Source: an uncultured Akkermansia sp. (GTDB taxonomy: Bacteria; Verrucomicrobiota; Verrucomicrobiia; Verrucomicrobiales; Akkermansiaceae). Taken from it: DNA of 6,398 bases. The notes under the pieces were generated by a model. That model saw only the letters and a list, made by a program, of their open reading frames with translations, was not told the DNA's origin and did no database searches. Numbering within the stretch: position 1 is the stretch's first letter; each line of letters opens with the position of its first letter. The translations under genes and the position numbers were made by a program. Shown in pieces: positions 1 to 6,132 of this stretch. The stretch is from the NCBI GenBank assembly GCA_904501915.1, contig CAJGCV010000104.1, positions 1-6,398 of the forward strand, given 5' to 3'.

Positions 1-191
1 TCGGTCGATGTTAGTTGCGATCTCTCATCGACTTCTCCGCAGGCTCGGATTTTACCCCGAACGCGTTCAATTTACCACAAAAAATTAACCGAGTACGAAT
101 TACGAGGTGCGAAGTCATTCATCTCGCGGGCATCGCCCCGCGAAATTCTCTCCGCATACTATCCCTCTCGCGCGCGTGTGTAGAAAGTGTG
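1..191. other. Intergenic stretch with no recognisable gene
   Basis: I see no convincing gene here. The only long open frame (15-203, 62 codons) has no Shine-Dalgarno sequence, resembles nothing I know and runs into the tracrRNA terminator. Two small structures are visible: a 10-bp perfect palindrome GAACGCGTTC at 59-68, and a 7-bp GC-rich hairpin at 124-143 (TCGCGGG, 6-nt loop, CCCGCGA). The hairpin has no T-run on either side, so it is not a standard intrinsic terminator. The stretch may be the edge of the preceding, unseen locus. Confidence 0.5.
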
Positions 192-224
192 TGTAAAAAT
201 TAACCCCCGCTTGTTCAGCGGGGG
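192..224 (-). terminator. Intrinsic terminator of the tracrRNA
   Basis: Read on the - strand, an 8-bp perfect stem CCCCCGCT / AGCGGGGG (217-224 and 204-211) with a 5-nt loop is followed by TTAATTTTT. This is a textbook Rho-independent terminator. On the + strand the hairpin is not followed by a T-run, so it acts leftwards. It sets the 3' end of the tracrRNA at about 195 and is also the last hairpin of that RNA. Confidence 0.85.
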
Positions 225-348
225 TATGTATGGAGTCACACTATAACCGTGCAAACGCGCTCTCCTACGCTATGTATTCACACGAGTGCTGGTTCTGAAG
301 TGCTTTTAATCTAGCAGAGAAAAGCAGGTATCGCAAGCAGAAAAAGTT
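195..348 (-). ncRNA. tracrRNA of the type II-C system
   Basis: The tracrRNA pairs with the repeat part of crRNA and is needed for Cas9 loading and target cutting. In the sequence, 292-301 on the + strand is GTTCTGAAGT, identical to the first 10 nt of the crRNA-sense repeat, so the - strand transcript carries the perfect anti-repeat ACUUCAGAAC. A second block, AUACC (327-331), can pair with GGUAU near the 3' end of the repeat. Between the two blocks lies a self-complementary hairpin (302-325). Downstream are about 65 nt that can form one or two weak hairpins, for example GUAGGAG with CUCCAUAC with one bulged base, and then the strong terminator hairpin at 204-224. The 3' end is well supported. 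The 5' end is not: a start near 348 is guessed from a weak -10, giving about 150 nt. The gene is divergent from cas9, a common II-C arrangement. Confidence 0.8.
292..331 (-). other. Split tracrRNA anti-repeat with inserted hairpin
   Basis: On the + strand the order is GTTCTGAAGT (292-301), GCTTTT (302-307), a 12-nt loop (308-319), AAAAGC (320-325), A, GGTAT (327-331). The crRNA-sense repeat has the same order: GTTCTGAAGT, TGACCC, 4-nt loop, GGGTCA, TTAT, GGTATA. The outer blocks match and the inner hairpins do not share sequence. In RNA the outer blocks would pair between tracrRNA and crRNA (10 bp and 5 bp), while each inner hairpin folds on itself. The 10-bp match is certain as sequence. The 5-bp match is short and could be chance if taken alone. 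Confidence 0.7.
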
Positions 349-352
349 TGTT

Positions 353-360
353 AGATTATT
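353..360 (-). promoter_or_regulatory. Weak candidate -10 region for the tracrRNA
   Basis: On the - strand 360-355 reads AATAAT (5 of 6 to TATAAT), overlapping TAATCT at 358-353. No good -35 lies at 16-18 bp spacing; the best is TTTGCA (379-374), 15 bp from TAATCT. If used, transcription would start near 348, just upstream of the AUACC anti-repeat block. This is a guess from position and AT content. Confidence 0.3.
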
Positions 361-384
361 TTTCTTTCGCAAGTGCAAAATTCA

Positions 385-412
385 TTGACTCCGCCAGGCA
401 AAGGAGTAGAAT
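385..412 (+). promoter_or_regulatory. Predicted sigma70 promoter of the cas9-cas1-cas2 operon
   Basis: TTGACT (385-390, 5 of 6 to TTGACA) and TAGAAT (407-412, 5 of 6 to TATAAT) are separated by 16 bp. Transcription would start near 419, leaving about 60 nt of 5' leader before the ATG at 481. This makes the upstream in-frame GTG (373) and TTG (385) unlikely as cas9 starts. It also explains away the tempting AAGGAG-ATG at 401-413, because that ATG overlaps the -10. The promoter lies back-to-back with the presumed tracrRNA promoter. Confidence 0.6.
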
Positions 413-480
413 GGCAGAAGCGCGTATTACAACGCGACCTTATTTATCTGAATCCTCCCACCGGAGAACCCCTACCCACC

Positions 481-3400
481 ATGACTACCACATTCATCCC
501 GTCTCCCCAAGCATATCGCGACGCAGCATTGAACTACTGGAACGCACACCCCTTCTATGCCCCCGGCACCGTCGTGCTCGGAATCGACATCGGCATTGAA
601 GGCATCGGTATTGCCGTGCGCCAGGGAACCGAACTGTTATACTGCAAAACCCTGCTTGTTGACCTGCCGGAAGCCCAGGCACTGGCTGCTCGTCGCGCAT
701 TTCGCGCCAGTCGCCACGCCCGCAAGAACCGCCGCACCCGCATGCGCCGACTCCGGCTTCTTTTCGAAAAGCATGGGCTACCCTGGGTAGATGATAACAT
801 CATGTCACGCAGCGACCCCTTCAAGCTTCGCTACCGCGCTATCACGGGCAAGCTTGCTTCACGGGAGGCGCTTTCCATCTGCATCCGCTCCTGCGTACTT
901 CGCCGCGGGTACGATTACTTCGCTATGGATGATGACACCTCTGGGGAATATCCCTGGGGCGCAGAGCCGAACCTCAAGGAGGCAACCAAGTGGCTGCAAT
1001 CCGCATTTGTCGATGCCGAAATGCGGAACTACCTTCTCCAGCTGACTGATTCACTGGAGGAAAATGAAAAGAAACAGGAAGCGTGGAAATCACTTGTGGA
1101 AGAGCGCCACAGCAAAGCTGCCAATGAAGGCATTGATTCCATGCTGGCTGCCTACGCCGCCAAAAAGCTCAACGAACGCAAGGCTCGCGGCTTCAACTAC
1201 CCGCGGGCTCATGTGCGCGCTCATCTGGAAACCATCATCGCCCGTCACCGCGACTTCATCGATGATGCCGATGCTTTTACCGCCGCGCTTTTCTGCCCCA
1301 ATGACACCCCGAACAACAAGAAAAAAGCCATCTTCCTCTACAACCGTAAAACCCCGGATGAAGCAAAGCAGATTTTTGAGCGCAAGGTCAAGAACTGCCC
1401 CTACTGCCCCTGGCTGGGATTGCCCCCGGCGAAATGCTGCACTGCAGGCGAAACGGCTTACCGTCGCTGGGCACTGGTTGATTTCCTCTCCGTTCGCAAA
1501 TTCGAACTCACCATCAACAAAATCCCCCTGGGCAAGGTAAAATTGCCGGAGCAGGCATCGGCCTCCCTATTCACCGCCATCGAAAGCGGCATCACCAAGT
1601 GGAGCGAAGCCAAAAAGGCATTCGAAGCTGCCCTCAAAGCAGAGAACTACACCCTCCCCAAAAAGAGCGACTGGAACAACGAACAGTTTGAGCAGCTCAA
1701 AAACATCGTTGCCCCCACCATGATTGCCCGCAAGGGGCGAACCTCCATGTCTGTCGCAGCCGCCCAGCAGATGTACGAAGCTGCCACACAGGGCGGCACC
1801 TGCTTTGCCCCCGACTCCATGGAGCAGTGGAAACAGGAATCCGGCTTGTACAAGCACCGCAAAAGCATGCCCACCGAGAGTGGCTGTTATCCCCAGGTGG
1901 AAACATTGCTCGGTTATCGCAAGGTGCAGAACATCCCCGGCTCCAATGGCGAAGCACCCCAAATCATCGAAAAGCTCGTCACCCAGGGTCTGCTCCAACG
2001 CATTTTCCGCGATTTGAAAAAAGAGCATAAGATAGAAAAAGAAATTCCGGATTACTGCATTGTCGAGACCATCAAAAACGCAGCAACCAACCAGGATAAC
2101 GCCAAGCGTATAGAAAAAGAGCAAAAGGACAATCGCGCCCGCCGCGAGCGTCTGGCCGCCGCCTATGGCAGAGAAAATGCCAGCAATGCAGATTTCATGC
2201 GCATGCGCCTCTTTGCTGAGCAAGGCGGCACTCCCGATAGGCCCGCCACCTGCCCCTTCACCGGACAGGAACTGAAACCCTCCGACCTCTTCTCTGGCGA
2301 GCTGGAACTCGCCCACATCTACCCCGATGCCCGCGGTGGCCTGTATATGGTCGAAAACCTAGTTCTCACTACCCGCGCCACAAACGCCGCCATGAGCAAT
2401 CGCACCTCGGCAGAGGCCGCTGCCGCCAATCTGCCCGGCTGGTTATCGTGGAATGCCATGCTGGCTGGACTCAAGAAATTCAACTGGAGTGATGAAAAGA
2501 AAAAACTCTTTGCGCACCAGTCAGCCGAATTCCCCGATTTCAACAACATCACCCGCACTGCCCAGCTCGCGCGCGAGCTGAGACACGCACTTACCGTCTG
2601 GCTCGGCATCAATGGCGATGAGGAGCAGATTCGCCAGCGCATCGGCAATCCCTGTGGTGTCTACACCGCAGCGGCACGCCGCAGCTGGCTCTGGCCAGAA
2701 TACAGGAAGGACCGCTCCAACAACCTGCACCACCGCCTCGATGCCGCCGTCATGAGCTGTCTTCCGCCCGAAGGACTCAACGATATCCAGTACAGAGGTA
2801 TCTTTGAAAACGAAAAGACATCCAAGGGCGATCGCCGGCTCATGTGCATCCAGGGGCTTCCCCTGCCCGATTTCTATAAGATGTGGCATGATGGCTCCGT
2901 ATGCCCCATCGAGAAAAAGGAAAGCCGCAGCAAATACAAATCACTAGGCGACAGTACATTCTGGAGCGTCGATAACGAAGGCATGACCCACCAGCGAACC
3001 CCGCTGAACCCGGATATCAAACCCGCAGAGCTGCGTAAAACACTGGAAAACATGGGAATACCCACCAAGGACATCCCCAGCGATTCAGAAATCACCCATT
3101 GGCTTACCAGCTGCCAGGCTGCCACCAAGGCAGATTCCGCTACACCGCCTCAACCGCTTAAACTCCGCAATGGCACCCCTGTTCGCAATATCTGGAAGTT
3201 CGGCAGTAAGGGCAATTTGGATAAATCCCCCATCGGCTGGAACGGTATTATCACAGAATCCGGCAAATTCGACCAACTCCGCAGCCTTGCATCCTCAAAT
3301 GACCGGCTCGAACTCTGGCTCGGCTGGAATGCAGAGAAAAAATGCTGGGCATATTACAAGCGTATCATTCCCACCAAGGCCGTGCTCGATGGCTTCAAAC

Positions 3401-3822
3401 GCCTGGGGCTTCCCTGGCGTGGCATCAAGAATGCCCCTCAATACCTGCTCGACATTCTGCAGAAAAACAAGGCTCGCGACCTACACGAAATGATTTGCGG
3501 CATCTTGCCACCGCACGCCGTCAAAGTCGCTACCTTCAGAAAGGGAGATACGTTTATTCTTAATTTCGAACGCAACGACAAGTATATCGAAAAATTAAGA
3601 AAGACGGATAAAAACTTCGATATTCTGAATCATCCCACCCCATTAAGTCTCTGGGGTAGAATATCTGCTATCGGCTCCGCCCCATATCTCGAATTCCGCG
3701 CTCTGACTCACAAAGACAGAAAAACAAAAATGCTAAAACAGGCAAATGATTACGCAAGTCTCCGAGGTCTCAAGCCTGCTGATTTAGAAGCAACAAACAG
3801 AAATCTCACACCACCCGTATGA
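481..3822 (+). CDS. cas9: Type II-C CRISPR-associated endonuclease Cas9
   Basis: RNA-guided DNA nuclease, the effector of the locus. Counting from ATG 481 (1113 aa): RuvC-I VVLGIDIGIEGIG with D36; arginine-rich bridge helix at about 68-98; LRRGYDYF (140-147) opening the REC lobe; a cysteine cluster C306, C309, C319, C320; RuvC-II CIVET with E529; HNH from CPFTGQ (591) through ELAHIYP (H612) to ENLVL (N626); RuvC-III LHHRLDAAV with H751 and D754; then the C-terminal WED/PAM-interacting part. All catalytic positions of RuvC are present. The residue before the HNH His is Ala, where SpCas9 and NmeCas9 have Asp. Length fits II-C, which is shorter than most II-A proteins. I chose ATG 481 because a good promoter lies at 385-412; a weak GGAG is at 463-466. 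The longer frame from GTG 373 (1149 aa) has no ribosome site. The stop overlaps the cas1 start (ATGA). The last 100 codons or so look more AT-rich than the rest. Confidence 0.97.
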   Translation: MTTTFIPSPQAYRDAALNYWNAHPFYAPGTVVLGIDIGIEGIGIAVRQGTELLYCKTLLVDLPEAQALAARRAFRASRHARKNRRTRMRRLRLLFEKHGLPWVDDNIMSRSDPFKLRYRAITGKLASREALSICIRSCVLRRGYDYFAMDDDTSGEYPWGAEPNLKEATKWLQSAFVDAEMRNYLLQLTDSLEENEKKQEAWKSLVEERHSKAANEGIDSMLAAYAAKKLNERKARGFNYPRAHVRAHLETIIARHRDFIDDADAFTAALFCPNDTPNNKKKAIFLYNRKTPDEAKQIFERKVKNCPYCPWLGLPPAKCCTAGETAYRRWALVDFLSVRKFELTINKIPLGKVKLPEQASASLFTAIESGITKWSEAKKAFEAALKAENYTLPKKSDWNNEQFEQLKNIVAPTMIARKGRTSMSVAAAQQMYEAATQGGTCFAPDSMEQWKQESGLYKHRKSMPTESGCYPQVETLLGYRKVQNIPGSNGEAPQIIEKLVTQGLLQRIFRDLKKEHKIEKEIPDYCIVETIKNAATNQDNAKRIEKEQKDNRARRERLAAAYGRENASNADFMRMRLFAEQGGTPDRPATCPFTGQELKPSDLFSGELELAHIYPDARGGLYMVENLVLTTRATNAAMSNRTSAEAAAANLPGWLSWNAMLAGLKKFNWSDEKKKLFAHQSAEFPDFNNITRTAQLARELRHALTVWLGINGDEEQIRQRIGNPCGVYTAAARRSWLWPEYRKDRSNNLHHRLDAAVMSCLPPEGLNDIQYRGIFENEKTSKGDRRLMCIQGLPLPDFYKMWHDGSVCPIEKKESRSKYKSLGDSTFWSVDNEGMTHQRTPLNPDIKPAELRKTLENMGIPTKDIPSDSEITHWLTSCQAATKADSATPPQPLKLRNGTPVRNIWKFGSKGNLDKSPIGWNGIITESGKFDQLRSLASSNDRLELWLGWNAEKKCWAYYKRIIPTKAVLDGFKRLGLPWRGIKNAPQYLLDILQKNKARDLHEMICGILPPHAVKVATFRKGDTFILNFERNDKYIEKLRKTDKNFDILNHPTPLSLWGRISAIGSAPYLEFRALTHKDRKTKMLKQANDYASLRGLKPADLEATNRNLTPPV

Positions 3823-4721
3823 TACACCACCTCATCCTGATGGACGAATCGACTGATTTGCGAATCAGAGATGGGTTACTGTATAGCGGAGAACGCAAAA
3901 TTGCCCTCCAGGTACTGGGTTCTTTGCAATGCCTGGCTTCACATGCACGATGGAGCCAGGCTGCGCTTTGTTCGGTGGCGCAGCAATGCCCGGTCATCAT
4001 GGCGCGATGGAACACCGCCACCGGCAAGTGGGACACTTCCTCCCTCCTCCCTCGCTGCCGCTATGTGAACCCGGATGCCACCTACCGACTCTGCACCCTC
4101 AAACCACGGCATGCCACCCAGCTGGCCTCGGATATCCTGATAACCAAGGTACAGAACCAGCACACCCTCATCCGCGCACTCGACCCCACCCTATCCCCTC
4201 TCCCCAGATTGGCATCCAATTCCTTCAACCGCATTCTGCGGCTGGAAGCCAAGTGGGCGCGTTTCTTCTGGGCTCGCTATTTCCGCGCTGCTGCGCAGGA
4301 TTTATTCACCCGCGAGAAACGCCAGGCCCAGGCTCCGCTCAATGTCGCCCTCAATTACGGTTACGGATTTCTCTACCACGCCCTGGAATGGCAATGCATT
4401 GCATCCGGCATCGAGCCAGGCATCGGCATCATCCACAAACTACGCCGCAGCCGTCCCAGCCTTGCCTGCGACCTCATCGAACCCTTCCGTTGCTGCGTCG
4501 AAATCACCGTTATGCGCTATCTGGATGAAATGCACGATACCCGCAAAATGGCGGGCCGCTTCGCGGAAATGATGGAGTCCTTCTGGTGCTATTCCGACAA
4601 ACGCTTCCGCCTGCGCACCATTCTCCGGCTCCAGGTGGAATCATTCACACGCGCCCTGCTGGCGCAAAACACCAACCTTTTCCACCCTTTCGTGCTTCAT
4701 GCTCGTGATGCTTGCTTATGA
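3819..4721 (+). CDS. cas1: CRISPR-associated endonuclease Cas1
   Basis: Catalytic subunit of the Cas1-Cas2 integrase that inserts new spacers. The 300-aa length is normal for type II Cas1. An N-terminal beta-rich part (about 1-90) is followed by the alpha-helical catalytic domain. The metal-binding residues are visible: E143 in RLEAKWARFFW, H206 in GIGIIH, and D218/E221 in ACDLIEPFR. PLNVALNYGYGFLYHALE (173-190) is the typical helix before the catalytic His. The start codon overlaps the cas9 stop as ATGA, and no Shine-Dalgarno sequence is seen upstream, so translation is probably coupled to cas9. The end overlaps cas2 by 23 bp. With no cas4 or csn2 beside it, this is the minimal adaptation module of II-C. 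The catalytic set looks intact, so I infer that it is functional. Confidence 0.96.
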   Translation: MIHHLILMDESTDLRIRDGLLYSGERKIALQVLGSLQCLASHARWSQAALCSVAQQCPVIMARWNTATGKWDTSSLLPRCRYVNPDATYRLCTLKPRHATQLASDILITKVQNQHTLIRALDPTLSPLPRLASNSFNRILRLEAKWARFFWARYFRAAAQDLFTREKRQAQAPLNVALNYGYGFLYHALEWQCIASGIEPGIGIIHKLRRSRPSLACDLIEPFRCCVEITVMRYLDEMHDTRKMAGRFAEMMESFWCYSDKRFRLRTILRLQVESFTRALLAQNTNLFHPFVLHARDACL

Positions 4722-4995
4722 TGTTCCCGAGACAAAGCACCAGACCCTCCTTCGCAAAGAATTTGAGGCCCTGGGCGGGCAGCGTGTGCAGTACAGTCTC
4801 TACCTTTTTGAGGGCGAAGACCACGAGATTGACCGGGTTATCCGCTACATGCGACGCGTGGCGGCGCAGGTTCCGCAGGGCGATATCCGCCTTATTCCCA
4901 TGGAGCGCTCAGTCTGGGAACAACAAGTCGTTCTCTTGGGCGAATCAGAAGCTCCTGCACCCCGCCCCTTCCCTAAATTCGTCCTTTTCTGGTAG
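4699..4995 (+). CDS. cas2: CRISPR-associated protein Cas2
   Basis: Structural partner of Cas1 in spacer integration, a small ferredoxin-like protein that dimerises between two Cas1 dimers. The 98-aa length is normal. The first beta strand ends in LAYDVPE with the conserved Asp at position 8, followed by the helix TKHQTLLRKEFEALGG, the strand RVQYSLYLFEG, a second helix (HEIDRVIRYMRRVAAQ) and GDIRLIPM. The start at 4699 overlaps the end of cas1 by 23 bp. An in-frame ATG at 4708, giving MLAYDVP, is an equally good start and would shorten the overlap to 14 bp. Neither has a clear ribosome site, so coupling to cas1 translation is likely. It is the last gene of the operon, ending 81 bp before the first repeat. 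Confidence 0.95.
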   Translation: MLVMLAYDVPETKHQTLLRKEFEALGGQRVQYSLYLFEGEDHEIDRVIRYMRRVAAQVPQGDIRLIPMERSVWEQQVVLLGESEAPAPRPFPKFVLFW

Positions 4996-5032
4996 GCGGA
5001 ATTCAGGCCTTAATTTCAATTCACGAAAACAC

Positions 5033-5075
5033 AAGAGCATCTAAGAAGTTAGTTTTATACCTCTTAGATGCTCTT
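5033..5075. terminator. Perfect 14-bp inverted repeat between cas2 and the array
   Basis: AAGAGCATCTAAGA (5033-5046) and TCTTAGATGCTCTT (5062-5075) are exact reverse complements around a 15-nt loop, ending one base before the first repeat. On the - strand the stem is followed by GTGTTTTCG, a modest U-rich tail, so it could stop leftward array transcription. It could equally stop or protect the end of the cas mRNA coming from the left. The loop contains TATACC, the first six bases of the repeat. A role as an array-boundary signal for Cas1-Cas2 is the alternative. The structure is certain as sequence; its function is inferred. Confidence 0.6.
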
Positions 5076-5076
5076 A

Positions 5077-6132
5077 TATACCATAATGACCCGGTAGGGT
5101 CAACTTCAGAACTCACTCAACTCTAACCTACTCACTATTATGAGTATACCATAATGACCCGGTAGGGTCAACTTCAGAACCCCAGTTGCACGCACTCCGC
5201 TTGTTTCATCGGTATACCATAATGACCCGGTAGGGTCAACTTCAGAACTACGTTGCAGCACAGTCTTGGGATGTGTTCCTTATACCATAATGACCCGGTA
5301 GGGTCAACTTCAGAACCCGGTGAGCCGTTTTGCTCATTTCCTGCAAGTATACCATAATGACCCGGTAGGGTCAACTTCAGAACGGGATTGTGGGAGCCTA
5401 TCGGGGAGCTTGTCCTATACCATAATGACCCGGTAGGGTCAACTTCAGAACTTTCGTGGCGTGTTTGCCGAGCTTGCCGAAAGTATACCATAATGACCCG
5501 GTAGGGTCAACTTCAGAACCTACTTGAAGAACAAGACCAGCTACATCTTCATATACCATAATGACCCGGTAGGGTCAACTTCAGAACAATGAAACCGAAG
5601 TCATTGCTTCGATGGTGAGTATACCACAATGACCCGGTAGGGTCAACTTCAGAACTGGAGTGTTCATTTCAGTATGTCGGTTCGTTTTATACCATAATGA
5701 CCCGGTAGGGTCAACTTCAGAACAAGCTCGGTTTTCGAGAGCGTGCAGCTTTTACTATACCATAATGACCCGGTAGGGTCAACTTCAGAACACCTTGTGC
5801 GCCTTGCTGGTGAACTTAATATCATATACCATAATGACCCGGTAGGGTCAACTTCAGAACATAAGCACTAGTTTGGACGGTGCCTTCTTCCTTATACCAT
5901 AATGACCCGGTAGGGTCAACTTCAGAACTGGATTGAAGCGGGTGCTTGAAAATTACAGCTTATACCATAATGACCCGGTAGGGTCAACTTCAGAACGACA
6001 TTCTCGACACGCTCGACAACCTGTCAGATATACCATAATGACCCGGTAGGGTCAACTTCAGAACATGAAGGATGCTCTTAATGCTTCAAAGTTTGTTATA
6101 CCATAATGACCCGGTAGGGTCAACTTCAGAAC
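5077..6132 (-). CRISPR. CRISPR array, 16 repeats of 36 bp, 15 spacers
   Basis: Repeats start at 5077, 5145, 5213, 5281, 5348, 5416, 5484, 5552, 5620, 5688, 5756, 5825, 5893, 5961, 6029 and 6097. On the + strand each begins TATACCATAATG and ends ACTTCAGAAC. Fifteen are identical. The ninth (5620) has one change, T to C at repeat base 8. Spacers are 32 bp except spacer 4 (31) and spacer 11 (33). Both end repeats are intact. The central TGACCC-GGTA-GGGTCA is a perfect 6-bp stem. The crRNA sense is inferred to be the - strand, for three reasons: the reverse complement begins GTTCTGAAG as type II repeats usually begin GTT; only this sense pairs with the tracrRNA; and a promoter inside the repeat points that way. 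I could not assign any spacer to a phage or plasmid. Confidence 0.98.
6097..6132 (-). promoter_or_regulatory. Promoter inside the CRISPR repeat (shown for repeat 16; present in all 16)
   Basis: In the crRNA sense, repeat bases 10-15 are TTGACC (5 of 6 to the -35 consensus) and bases 33-36 are TATA, the first four bases of a -10. The gap is 17 bp, the optimum. Bases 30-32 are TGG, giving the extended -10 form TGnTATA. The last two -10 bases come from the spacer; here the hexamer is TATAAC. Transcription would start about 8-9 nt into the 32-nt spacer, leaving a guide of roughly 24 nt. The same arrangement is established for N. meningitidis and C. jejuni II-C arrays. Confidence 0.7.

Noticed and set aside
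124..143. GC-rich 7-bp hairpin as a terminator of an upstream gene
   Set aside because: It has no T-run after the stem on either strand and no gene is visible beside it.
15..203. 62-codon open frame upstream of the tracrRNA
   Set aside because: It has no ribosome site or recognisable protein, and it ends inside the tracrRNA terminator region.
411..599. 62-codon frame with AAGGAG four bases before its ATG, overlapping the cas9 start in another frame
   Set aside because: Its ATG overlaps the predicted -10 box (TAGAAT, 407-412) of the cas9 promoter, and the peptide looks like an off-frame translation of cas9.
1567..2316. 249-codon frame on the - strand inside cas9
   Set aside because: It is antisense to conserved cas9 sequence, including RuvC-II. 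A long antisense frame is common in GC-rich genes and the product resembles nothing.
3929..4528. 199-codon + strand frame inside cas1
   Set aside because: It is a shadow of cas1 in another frame; its Pro/His/Arg-rich composition is typical of off-frame reading.
5174..5491. 105-codon - strand frame with a recurring EVDPTGSLWY-type motif
   Set aside because: It is translation through CRISPR repeats and spacers; the recurring peptide is the repeat itself, not a repeat protein.
6065..6096. Spacer 15 begins ATGAAGGATG and stays open, hinting at the start of a phage gene
   Set aside because: A 32-base open frame is expected by chance; the source cannot be named without a database search.
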